Below are positions 27,174-36,300 of a stretch of DNA of 64,000 nucleotides, piece by piece. Location: the NCBI GenBank assembly GCA_028283825.1, contig JAPWJW010000001.1, positions 310,001 through 374,000 on the forward strand, written 5' to 3'. The notes beneath the pieces were generated by a model, which worked only from the letters and a program-made list of their open reading frames with translations, searched no databases and was not told the origin of the DNA. A program made the position numbers and the translations under genes. Numbering within the stretch: the first letter of the stretch is position 1; every line of letters starts with the position of its first letter. The DNA comes from Azospirillaceae bacterium. GTDB lineage: Bacteria; Pseudomonadota; Alphaproteobacteria; Azospirillales; Azospirillaceae.

Positions 27174-27895
27174 GCGCCGTGGCCGAAACCCAGATCGCCG
27201 CCAACAGCAACGGCAACGTCCATATCCTGGACACCGGCACCGCCCCCCACCTGCGCGCCAGCCTGGCGGCGGCGGAGCGGGACGACAAACCCTATCGCCA
27301 CTGGTACCTGGACGGCGTCTTCCCTCCGGCGGTGGCCGAGGCGCTGGCCACCCTGCCCTTCGCCGCACCCGATATCGACGACACCCGGGGCCGGCGGGAG
27401 ACCCACAACTCCACCCGCACCTTCATGGCGGCCGAGAACCAGATGCTGTACCCGGTGTGCGGCGCCGTGGCCCAGGCCTTCCAGGCACCGGAAACGGTGG
27501 CCCTGCTGGCGCGGCAGTTCGGCGTGGATTTGACGGGGGCGTCGCTGCGCGTCGAATACTGCCTGGACCGCGAGGGCTTCTGGCTGGAATCGCACACCGA
27601 CATCGGCGCCAAGCTGTTCACCATGCTGGTCTATCTCAGCACCGGACCGGACGCGGAAAAGCTGGGCACCGACATCATGGACGGCCCGGACGGCGGCCAT
27701 GCCGGCCGCGCTTCCGGCCGGTTCAACACCGGCCTGGTGTTCATCCCGGCCAGCGACACCTGGCACGGTTTCGCCCGCCGTTCCTTCCGCGGCATCCGCC
27801 GCACCATCATCATCAATTACGTGAAGCCCGAATGGCGGGCGCGCCATGAACTGGCCTTCCCAGAACAGCCGGTCAATACTGGCGGTATTACCTGA
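27170..27895 (+). CDS. 2-oxoglutarate/Fe(II)-dependent oxygenase family protein (second of pair)
   Basis: 241 residues. Iron ligands are predicted as H142 and D144 (LESHTDIGAK) and H199 (DTWHGF), with R210/R211 (GIRRTIIINY) for the co-substrate; this spacing parallels the upstream gene, so the two are diverged paralogues. Translation is coupled through ATGA at 27170. Two coupled oxygenases suggest a heteromeric enzyme or successive steps on one target; no substrate can be read from the sequence. Confidence 0.82.
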   Translation: MSAVAETQIAANSNGNVHILDTGTAPHLRASLAAAERDDKPYRHWYLDGVFPPAVAEALATLPFAAPDIDDTRGRRETHNSTRTFMAAENQMLYPVCGAVAQAFQAPETVALLARQFGVDLTGASLRVEYCLDREGFWLESHTDIGAKLFTMLVYLSTGPDAEKLGTDIMDGPDGGHAGRASGRFNTGLVFIPASDTWHGFARRSFRGIRRTIIINYVKPEWRARHELAFPEQPVNTGGIT

Positions 27896-27919
27896 GCGCC
27901 AAATGTTCGGCCGTCCCGT

Positions 27920-27938
27920 TTACCATGATGAATGGTAA
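27920..27938. promoter_or_regulatory. Operator-like dyad between the oxygenase pair and the sensor kinase
   Basis: TTACCAT (27920-27926) and ATGGTAA (27932-27938) are exact inverted arms with a GATGA spacer, in the 160-nt gap before the kinase. It may be a regulator site for the kinase gene. A weak stem without a U-run makes a terminator less likely. Confidence 0.35.
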
Positions 27939-28055
27939 TACACGACGAAAGGGGTAGAATTTACCCCCAGGGCGCCCGTGCGGGGCACATCTACCGGGCC
28001 GTATGATCGGTTGCGGGTGATGGACCCGACAAATGTGCACGGGCGTTAGACGGAC

Positions 28056-30281
28056 GTGACGGCCAATCCTGACTTCGACTTGACGGGGGTTCCCAGCGCC
28101 AGGATGGCCGGCGACCGGCGGGATAGGCGGCCGAACCATGCCGTGCTGGCCCGCCGCACCCTGGCCGCCCTGCGCCTGCAGATGGCGGCGGCCGTGCTGA
28201 TCCCGGCCGTGCTGTTGATCGCCGCCGCCCTGGAAAGCCGGCAGGACATCCTGGCCACGGCGGCCGACCGGGTGGAACGCATCGCCGCCGCGGTGGACGA
28301 ACATGCACAGAAGGTCATCGAAAGTGACCGGCTGATCCTGGACCGGGTGCGCGACCTGCTGGCCGGCGGCTGGACCCGGGGCGGCGCCATCGATGAGGCG
28401 GCGGTGCACGCCACCCTGGCCGGCATGGTCACCGGCATCCCCCAGATCCAGACCCTGTGGGTGTGGGATGCCCAGGGCAGGCCGGTGGTCTCCAGCCGCT
28501 TCTACCCCATGGCCGGCCGGCCCGGCATATCCGACCGCCACTTCTACGACCCGCTGCGTGCCGGGCAGATGGAACTGGTGACCCCGCCGTTCGAGGGGCG
28601 CATCAGCGGCCAGCGCGTCTTCAACCTGGCCCGGCGCCTGAGCCGGCCGGACGGCGGCCTGGCGGGCATCGCCGCCGTGTCGATGTACCCGGCCTATTTC
28701 GATGAGTTCTACCGCCGCGTCACCCAGGACGATCCGGATACCGCCGTCCTGCTGATCGACCGGGCGGGCACGGTCATCGCCGGCCGCCCCATGGTGGCGG
28801 AGGGCACGCGGGTGGACCCGGCCTGTGCCGGCCCGCATGCCGGCTGGCGCCCATCCCCGCTGGACGGACGCGAACGGCTGACCGCCTGCCGGCTGGTGGC
28901 CAACGCGCCGCTGGCCGTGCTGGTGGGGGTGGACCGCGCCCAATTGGATGGGCAGTGGCATCGGCGCCTGGCCCTGCTGACACTGCTGGCCCTGCCCACC
29001 ATGGGGGCGCTGTGCGCCGCGACCGCCCTTTCCATGCGCCGCGCCCAACGGGAACGCCAAGCCGCCCAGGCCCTGGCGGCGGCGGAGACGCGGCGGGAAA
29101 ACGCGGAAAGCGCCCTGCTGCGCACCCAACGGCTACAGGCGCTGGACCAGATCACCGGCGGCATCGTCCACGACTTCGCCAACCTGTTGATGTCGGTGCG
29201 TAGCGGCGCGGAAATCCTGCGCCGCCGCCCCCATACCGAACCGCAGCGCGAGATCATCGACGCCATGCTGCAATCGATATGCTGGGGCGAGCGGCTGACC
29301 CATAATCTTCGCACCTTCGTGCGCCGGCCGCGCCTGCACCTGGACCTGCTGCGCCTGGCCGACAGGGCGGTGGACATCACCGACCTGCTGCACCCGGCGC
29401 TGCGCGGCGATATCCAGCTGGTGATCGACCTGCCGGCCGATGTGTGGCCGCTACGGGTCGATAGGACGGAATTCGACCTGGCGCTGCTGAACATCGCCGT
29501 CAACGCCCGCGACGCCATGCCCCGCGGCGGCCTGCTGCGGGTGGTGGCGGCCAACGTCCACATCCCGGCGGGCGGGCCGGAGAGTGACCGCACCGGCGGC
29601 CTGATCGGCGATTTCGTCCGGCTGTCGGCGACCGACACCGGCGGCGGCATTCCCCCGGAAATCCTGGACCAGGTGTTCGACCCCTTCTTCACCACCAAGC
29701 AGGGCGGCCAATCCACCGGCCTGGGCCTGGCCCAGGTGCAGGGTTTCGCCCGCCAGGCCGGTGGGGCGGCCATGGTGGACAGCACGGATGCCGCCTTGGT
29801 GGACGCATCGTCAGCCGGCACCACGCTGACCCTCTACCTGCCCCGGGCGGAGGAGGAAGCCGGAAGCGACGGCCTATCGACGGATGATGGTCCGGTGCCG
29901 CTGGACGGATCGGGCCGCCATATCCTGATGGTGGAGGACAACCCGGACGTGGCCAAGGTAGTGCGCCATATGCTGGAGGAAGCGGGCTTCCATGTGTTGG
30001 CGGCCGTCACGGCGGACACCGCCCAGTCCCTGCTGCTGGAACGGCCGGACATCTGCCTGGTGCTGAGCGACATCGTGCTGCCCGGCGGCCGCAACGGCCT
30101 GGAACTGGCGCAAGACGTCCGCCGCCTGTCCCCCGGCCTGCCCATCCTGCTGGTCAGCGGTTATGGCGACCGGCTAGCGGAAGCGGAGAGCCAGGGCTAC
30201 ACCATCCTGCCCAAGCCGCTGGACGACCGCCGCCTGCGCCTGGCCATCCGGCGTTGCCTGGCGCCCGCCGCGGCCGGCTGA
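28056..30281 (+). CDS. Hybrid sensor histidine kinase with dCache-like sensor and receiver
   Basis: 741 residues. A membrane helix (about 43-60), a periplasmic PDC/dCache-like sensor (about 61-303), a second helix (304-326), a short coiled coil, a dimerisation/phospho-acceptor region with H372 (GGIVHDFANLL), a catalytic domain (N box around N483, DTGGGIPPE, FDPFFTTK, GLGLAQV) and a C-terminal receiver with phospho-acceptor D672 (VLSDIVLPGG) and lysine in ILPKPLD. The HDF(N/A)N H-box is typical of the alphaproteobacterial hybrid kinase group. The GTG at 28056 is an uncertain start; no response-regulator gene is adjacent, so its partner is elsewhere. Confidence 0.92.
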   Translation: MTANPDFDLTGVPSARMAGDRRDRRPNHAVLARRTLAALRLQMAAAVLIPAVLLIAAALESRQDILATAADRVERIAAAVDEHAQKVIESDRLILDRVRDLLAGGWTRGGAIDEAAVHATLAGMVTGIPQIQTLWVWDAQGRPVVSSRFYPMAGRPGISDRHFYDPLRAGQMELVTPPFEGRISGQRVFNLARRLSRPDGGLAGIAAVSMYPAYFDEFYRRVTQDDPDTAVLLIDRAGTVIAGRPMVAEGTRVDPACAGPHAGWRPSPLDGRERLTACRLVANAPLAVLVGVDRAQLDGQWHRRLALLTLLALPTMGALCAATALSMRRAQRERQAAQALAAAETRRENAESALLRTQRLQALDQITGGIVHDFANLLMSVRSGAEILRRRPHTEPQREIIDAMLQSICWGERLTHNLRTFVRRPRLHLDLLRLADRAVDITDLLHPALRGDIQLVIDLPADVWPLRVDRTEFDLALLNIAVNARDAMPRGGLLRVVAANVHIPAGGPESDRTGGLIGDFVRLSATDTGGGIPPEILDQVFDPFFTTKQGGQSTGLGLAQVQGFARQAGGAAMVDSTDAALVDASSAGTTLTLYLPRAEEEAGSDGLSTDDGPVPLDGSGRHILMVEDNPDVAKVVRHMLEEAGFHVLAAVTADTAQSLLLERPDICLVLSDIVLPGGRNGLELAQDVRRLSPGLPILLVSGYGDRLAEAESQGYTILPKPLDDRRLRLAIRRCLAPAAAG

Positions 30282-30426
30282 GGCCGGTCCGCGCGACAAC
30301 GCTTTCCTGGGGTGGAACCATTCAGCGGATCACCCTTTTTCGCCGGGTTTCCCCAAAGGCCCGTTCGCTGCTATATCTTAGGCGACTGGCCGCCGGCATC
30401 GGCGCCGGCGCGAATGGAGGACGGGT

Positions 30427-30783
30427 GTGACCAGACACGAGGAACGGGTTTTCCGCTCCGCCAAACCGAAGACGGATTTGGCGACGCTGCGCAACCAGTT
30501 GCAGCGCCTGAAGGGCGATCTGGAACAATATCTGGCGCGCAACCGCAACAGCGCGATGATCGGTCCGCTGAAGGAACGCATCCGCGAACTGGAAGGCACC
30601 ATCGCCGCCGCCGAGGAACGCAGCGCCCGCCCGCGGGCCACCGGCTGGACCGGCGCCATCGACGGCGCCGGCGCCCAGCGGGCCGAGGCACCGCCGCGCA
30701 GCCATGGCGGCCCCGCCGGCGGGGACCGTTTCCCGCCGCGCCGCCGGGCGACCTCCGGATCCGAGGGCGAGGGCGAGGAATAA
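30427..30783 (+). CDS. Small coiled-coil hypothetical protein, 118 aa
   Basis: Not recognised. GTG start with an excellent GGAGG ribosome binding site 4 nt upstream. Residues 15-65 form a likely coiled coil (TDLATLRNQLQRLKGDLEQY, LKERIRELEGTIAAAEER), followed by a basic, Gly/Pro/Arg-rich disordered tail ending in GEGEE. Cytoplasmic. Followed by a strong terminator. Confidence 0.65.
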   Translation: MTRHEERVFRSAKPKTDLATLRNQLQRLKGDLEQYLARNRNSAMIGPLKERIRELEGTIAAAEERSARPRATGWTGAIDGAGAQRAEAPPRSHGGPAGGDRFPPRRRATSGSEGEGEE

Positions 30784-30788
30784 AGGAA

Positions 30789-30825
30789 AAAAGCGGGGCC
30801 CGGCCGATACCGGCGCCCCGCTTTT
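30789..30825. terminator. Bidirectional rho-independent terminator
   Basis: AAAAGCGGGGC (30789-30799) pairs with GCCCCGCTTTT (30815-30825); runs of A and T flank the stem on both sides. It serves the coiled-coil gene and possibly the convergent lipoprotein gene. Confidence 0.85.
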
Positions 30826-30847
30826 CCCTTGTTCCCCTGGAATCCCT

Positions 30848-31330
30848 TTAAGCCCCGGACGGGGCGGCGCCCTCCTTGCCGGCACCATCCTTGGCCCCCC
30901 CGCCCTTGATGGGCGGCGGCACGGCGATGATCTCGCGGATCGGCACGCGGATGTGCAGCGGTTCGCCAATGATCTCCAGATCCATGGGCGAACAGATCCA
31001 ATCCGATCCGCCGGGCGGCGTAACGATGGCCAGATGCAGGCGGGTGGTCAGGTCCGGCTGGGGCGTGAACAGTTTCAGATCGTATTTATGATTGACGCCC
31101 ACGGTGATGCGCACCGTGTCGGGATCAATGCTGTTCCAGCCGTCGATGTCGCGGGTGGAAAAGCAGGCCGGTTGCGACGCCTTGCTCTTCTCAAGGGCGG
31201 CCACCTTAGGATCGTTATTGGCCGGACCACCGCCGGCGCCTGGATCCGATTGGCAGGCGGCCAGCAGACCGGCCAGGGCCAGCACCGCCATGTGACGTGC
31301 GCGAATGGCCCGCATGAAACGTTGGATCAT
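30848..31330 (-). CDS. Lipoprotein, DUF6491-like
   Basis: 160 residues with a lipoprotein signal: basic start, hydrophobic core and lipobox LLAAC, so the mature protein begins at a lipidated cysteine and sits in the envelope. The mature part has CFSTRDIDGWNSIDPDTVRI, resembling the DUF6491 family, two further cysteines, and a Lys/Gly/Ala-rich tail. The ATG at 31330 is chosen for the GGGAG about 8 nt upstream. Function unknown. Confidence 0.75.
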   Translation of the reverse strand: MIQRFMRAIRARHMAVLALAGLLAACQSDPGAGGGPANNDPKVAALEKSKASQPACFSTRDIDGWNSIDPDTVRITVGVNHKYDLKLFTPQPDLTTRLHLAIVTPPGGSDWICSPMDLEIIGEPLHIRVPIREIIAVPPPIKGGGAKDGAGKEGAAPSGA

Positions 31331-31539
31331 CGCCTGTACTCCCACAAATGATCGGGCCTGGTGAGGCCTTTGGGGCGGCTTGAACACCACCGTCCCCTTC
31401 CCTTATACGAACGAAAGGCCCTCAAGCCCGCTTGCGACAAAAATTCTATCCAGTCGTGGGGGCCGGGTGTACTTTCCCTAGTGGTTCAGGCGCCGGCTTA
31501 TGACTAAAGCCGCCGCGGTGTGGCGGGAGACGGTGTTCG

Positions 31540-32562
31540 ATGGCGATCCGGGTACGTGAAGATTACCGGGGTCTGACGGGGCCGGAAAAGGCCGCCGTGC
31601 TCATGCTGGCGCTGGGCGAGGAACATGCCAGCCGCCTGTTCGCCCTGATGGCGGAAGACGAGATCAAGGAACTGTCGCAGACCATGGCCAATCTGGGCTC
31701 GGTCAGTTCCAACATCGTTGAACGCCTGTTCGTGGAATTCGCCGAACAGATCAGTTCCACCGGTTCCCTGGTCGGTACCTTCGACAGCACCGAACGCCTG
31801 CTGATGAAGGTGCTGCCCAAGGAGAAGGTGGACACCATCATGGAGGAGATCCGCGGTCCCGCGGGTCGCACCATGTGGGACAAGCTGGCCAACGTGAACG
31901 AACAGGTGCTGGCCAACTACCTGAAGAACGAATACCCGCAGACCGTCGCCGTCATCCTGACCAAGATCAAGGCCGACCATGCCGGCCGCGTGCTGCAGCT
32001 GCTGCCCGAAAGCTTCGCCATGGAAGTCATCATGCGCATGCTGCGCATGGAATCGGTGCAGAAGGAAGTGGTGGACGATATCGAGCGCACGTTGCGCACC
32101 GAGTTCATGTCCAACCTGGCCCGCACCAACCGCCGCGACGCGCACGAGATGATGGCGGAAATTTTCAACAGCCTGGACCGCAGCACGGAAAGCCGCTTCA
32201 TCGCCGCGCTGGAAGAGCGCAACCGCGACAGCGCCGAACGCATCCGCGCGCTGATGTTCACCTTCGAGGATCTGGGCAAGCTGGATCCCTCGGGCGTGCA
32301 GTCCCTGCTGCGCTCGGTCGACAAGTCCAAGCTGGCCACCGCCCTGAAGGGGGCTTCGGAAACGCTGAAGGATTTGTTCTTCACCAACATGTCCGAACGC
32401 GCCGCCAAGATCATGCGCGAGGACATGGCTTCCATGGGGCCGGTGCGCCTGCGCGACGTGGACGAGGCGCAGATGTACATGGTGCAGCTGGCCAAGGACA
32501 TGGCGGCCCGCGGCGAAATCGTCATCGCGTCCGGCAAGGGTGACGACGAACTGGTCTATTAG
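31540..32562 (+). CDS. fliG: Flagellar motor switch protein FliG
   Basis: 340 residues, the usual length. FliG forms the cytoplasmic C-ring part that couples stator torque to rotor rotation and direction switching. The N-terminal [17 protein letters not shown], the middle domain motif [14 protein letters not shown] (the EHPQ position is EYPQ here), and the C-terminal torque helix with charged residues ([40 protein letters not shown]) are all present. It is not flanked by fliF, fliM or fliN, so it is either a stand-alone fliG or the end of a split flagellar locus. Confidence 0.96.
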   Translation: MAIRVREDYRGLTGPEKAAVLMLALGEEHASRLFALMAEDEIKELSQTMANLGSVSSNIVERLFVEFAEQISSTGSLVGTFDSTERLLMKVLPKEKVDTIMEEIRGPAGRTMWDKLANVNEQVLANYLKNEYPQTVAVILTKIKADHAGRVLQLLPESFAMEVIMRMLRMESVQKEVVDDIERTLRTEFMSNLARTNRRDAHEMMAEIFNSLDRSTESRFIAALEERNRDSAERIRALMFTFEDLGKLDPSGVQSLLRSVDKSKLATALKGASETLKDLFFTNMSERAAKIMREDMASMGPVRLRDVDEAQMYMVQLAKDMAARGEIVIASGKGDDELVY

Positions 32563-32649
32563 CCGGGCCAGCTGTGATCGGCGCCATCGCGGCGCCCCCT
32601 ATCCCAGGTCCATCTTTGCCGCCCCCAAATCGGCCGCGGGAGAGCGATC

Positions 32650-33300
32650 TTGTCCAACCCCCTGAAAATCGACTTCGTCTCCGACGTGTCCTGCCCCTGG
32701 TGCATCATCGGGCTGAAGGGCCTGGAACAGGCGCTGGAGCGGCTGGAGGGCGAGGTCACGGCCGACATCCGGTTCCACCCCTTCGAACTGAACCCCGGCA
32801 TGGCACCGGACGGCCAGGATCTGGGGGAGCACATCGCGGAGAAATACGGCTCCACACCAGCGCAGATGGCCGAAAGCCGCGCCATGATCACGGCACGCGC
32901 GGCGGGTGTGGGCTTCACCATGAACTTTGGTGAGGGCCGCCGCATCTACAACACCTTCGACGCCCACCGCCTGCTGTTCTGGGCGGCGTCGCGGGATCAG
33001 CAATTGGCGCTGAAGCACGCCCTGTTCGCCGCCTACTTCACCCGAGGCGAAGCACCTTCCGACCCCGCCGTCCTGCTGGCCGCCGTCGAGACGGCCGGGC
33101 TGGACCAGGCCGAGGCCCAGGCCATCCTGGCATCGGACCGCTACGCCGAAGAGGTGCGCGCGGAGGAACAGCTGTGGCTGTCGCGCGGTATCCGTTCCGT
33201 CCCCGCCGTGGTGGTCAACGAGCGTTACCTCATCTCCGGCGGCCAGCCGGTGGAGGCGTATGAGAACGCCCTGCGCAAGATCGCGGCCGAAGCGGCTTAG
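32650..33300 (+). CDS. DsbA-family oxidoreductase, FrnE-like
   Basis: 216 residues of the thioredoxin/DsbA fold with an inserted helical domain. Active site CPWC in DVSCPWCIIG, cis-proline in SVPAVVVN and the C-terminal LISGGQPVEAYENAL typical of the FrnE/2-hydroxychromene isomerase-like group. No signal peptide, so cytoplasmic; family members act in oxidative stress tolerance. A TTG at 32650 with GGGAG upstream is the best start. It follows fliG by about 90 nt. Confidence 0.9.
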   Translation: MSNPLKIDFVSDVSCPWCIIGLKGLEQALERLEGEVTADIRFHPFELNPGMAPDGQDLGEHIAEKYGSTPAQMAESRAMITARAAGVGFTMNFGEGRRIYNTFDAHRLLFWAASRDQQLALKHALFAAYFTRGEAPSDPAVLLAAVETAGLDQAEAQAILASDRYAEEVRAEEQLWLSRGIRSVPAVVVNERYLISGGQPVEAYENALRKIAAEAA

Positions 33301-33322
33301 GTTTTTGCTGCCCCCAAAAGCC

Positions 33323-33354
33323 AACGGCCCGGCAGGTTTCCCCGCCGGGCCGTT
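33323..33354. terminator. Bidirectional rho-independent terminator between DsbA-like gene and autotransporter
   Basis: AACGGCCCGGC (33323-33333) and GCCGGGCCGTT (33344-33354) form an 11-bp stem. T-rich (right) and A-rich (left) flanks fit termination of both convergent genes. Confidence 0.8.
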
Positions 33355-33377
33355 GTTGTATTGAGCCTTTCCCGTCC

Positions 33378-36300
33378 TTACCAGCTGAGGCGGAAGCCGG
33401 CGGTGAAGACATGGTCGGTCTCGCCCCGGCGCAGGGTGCCGTCGTAGTTGGCGTAGAGGTTCAGGTTGCGCCCTTCCTGCAACGTCAGCCCGCCGCCGAT
33501 GGCCAGGCCGTCACGGCCGGTGTCGGGACCGGTCACCGCGAAGCCACTGCCCAGCAGCGAGGCCTCGCTGGTCAACGCGCGGTCGCGGAAGTCGTGCACC
33601 CACGCCGCCCGCACCGTCGGCGTGATCACCGTGCCGCCTTCCGTCGTCCAGTTGGCCGACGCCCGGCCGCCGACACTGCTTTGCAGCGCCGTGGTGTCCA
33701 GTTCATCCACCGCCAGGTTCAAGGCACCCGCCCCCGTCTCGGTGAAGCCGTCGCGCGACACCCGCAGCCATTGCAGGCCCGCCTGCGGCTCCAGGGTCAG
33801 GTTCGACACCCGCACCCGGTAGCCCGCCGACACACCGGCGTTGACCTCACCACCCGAGGCGCTGCCCACCGCCGTGCGCGTCAGGCCGCCGAAGCTCATC
33901 GTCCGCGACGTGTCGTACTGGTCGTAGGTGTAGCCGGCGTTGCCGGTGACGAACAGGCCATCGCCCAGGTCGACGTTGCCATAGGCCGACAGGCCGTAGC
34001 TGGCGGTCTCGTTCGACCCGCCGGAGGTGCTTTGCAGCAGGCTGCCGGCCAGGCCCACCGTCACGCCCGGCGCCATGGCCCGGTCGCCGCCGAACAGGCC
34101 GCCGCCGGTGTTGCTGTGGCCGCCGCCGGCATTGCCGTCGCTGTCCACCCGGTTGAACGCCCCCAGGCCCTGCGCCCAGAAGTGCCAGCCGTCCTCCGGC
34201 AGCGCCGACCCGGCCGAGGCACCACGCTCCTGCTGCACCGGCGCCCCGCCATCGCCGTTGCTGACGGCGGTGTAGAGGGTGCGGCCCACCAGTTCGGCCT
34301 GCATCGTGCCCTGCATGGACCCCGACATGCCGTCGCGCACCGCCGCCAGGCGCTGGCCCAGCACCTGCGTCGCCTGCAAGCCGCGCGTCAGGCTGTAGGC
34401 GACGATGTTGGCCTGGCTTGAGCCGCCGATCTGCGACAGCGCGTCCAGCGACGCCCCCATGGTGGGCGCGCTGTACAGCGCCTTCAGCACCGTGCCCAAA
34501 TCGCTGTTGCCGGACCCGTTGAGGCCCGACACCACCCGGCCCACCGCCTGCTGGTTGGCGCTGGCGCCGGTCAGCTTGGCAAAGGTCGGCGTCACGTACA
34601 GGTCGACGGCGTTGCTGGTGTACACGGCACTGAACTGCGTGCCCGTCAACAGGCCGGCCGCCGGCTGGGTGATGCTGGCGAAGCTGCCCGACACGCCACC
34701 GGCCGCCTGAACGATATTGAAGTCGGTGCCCAGGCTGGGGGTGTAGGTGTTGGTGGCCTTGCCCGACATGCCGCGCAGGTTGGGCTGCAGCACGGCACCG
34801 GTACCGATGATGTAGCTGCCGCCCGTCACCAGGACGCGGGAGTAGTTGCCGTAGCCGGCCCCGGTGCCCGTGCCGTCGATGTCGATCGACAGGGTGGAGT
34901 TGGGGCTTTGCGTCAGGCCGTTGGTGAAGGTCAGGGTGCCGGGCGAGTTGCCGGGCGCCAGGATGCCCGCCACCGTCGCCTCACCCGTCACCACGCCGGC
35001 GCCGCGCAGGGCGCCGCCGGAACCGATGGAGACGTCGCCGGTGATGGTGCCGTTCATCGACACCTTGCCGCTGTCGACCGTGACCGACTGGCTGATGGTG
35101 CCGCCGGCATCCACCGTCATCACCGCCGTGGCGGTGGCGATCTGGGATGGGGAGACGGCGGCGGCCGTGATCTGTACCGGCGCGTTGACGTTGCCGGAGA
35201 TGGACAGGCTGCCGCTGGTCACCGACACCGGCTGGCTGCTGACGATGGTGCCGCCGGCGGCCAGGCTGACGTTGCCGCCGCTGACCGTCACCGGGGCGGT
35301 GATGGTGCCGGCCACGTTGACGGTGCCCGCACTGGCCGTGACCGACTGGGTCACCACACCGCCGCTGGCGATGGACACGGTCGCGGTGCTGCTGGTCACC
35401 TGGACGGGGGCCGCCACGACACCCGAGACGTTGACGCTGCCGCCCGAGACCTGCAGCGGCTGGTCGCTGGCGACGATGCCGCCGCTGGCCACCGACAGGC
35501 TGCCCGAGGACACTTGGATGGGGGTAGAGGTGTTGACGATGCCGCCGCTGCCCACGGACACGTCCCCGCCGCTGACGGCCACCGGTGCGGTGACCACGCC
35601 CGTGAGGTTCAGCGAACCGCCGGACGAGACGCTGACCGTCTGGGTTCCGGTGATGGTCTGGCCGCTGCCGATGGTGGAGGTCGTGCCCGAACCGATGGTC
35701 CCCACGGAACCGCTGTCGGTAGAGCCCGAGCCGCCGGTACCGGTGACGCCATCACCGATGGTAATCACCAGGTCGGTCAGGCCGCCGATGGTGGCCGTGG
35801 CCGCCGTCAGGCTGTGGCCCGGCGCCACCAGGGTATAGCCGGCGTAGGAGGACGCAGCGTCGCCCGCCGCCAGGATGGTGTAGGTCTGGCCGTCCACCAG
35901 GGCGAAGTCGCCGTTGGTGTTCAGGATGACGGAACCACCGCTGACGCCGGCATTACCGCTGACGGCCAGGCCGCCGTAGCTGCTGGCCGAGGACACGCCG
36001 ATCAGCAGGGCGCCCGAGCCCGACTGGACGTAGTTGCCCGTCACACTGACGATGGTGTCCAGCCGCAGGGTGGCGCTGCCGGTGTTGGTCAGGGTGTGGG
36101 TCCCGACATTCACCGCGTCGTTCAGCGCGATGTTGCCGCTGGCCAGCACCACGTTGCTGGACGTGTTGGTGATGGTCGCCTGCGTACCGCCCAGGCCGGT
36201 GAAGGTGCCGTACAGGCTGCCGCTACCGCCGACGATGGTCAGGTCGTTGGCCGAGGCGTTGATGACGTTGCCCGCGATCACGCCCTGGTTCACCAGGGTG

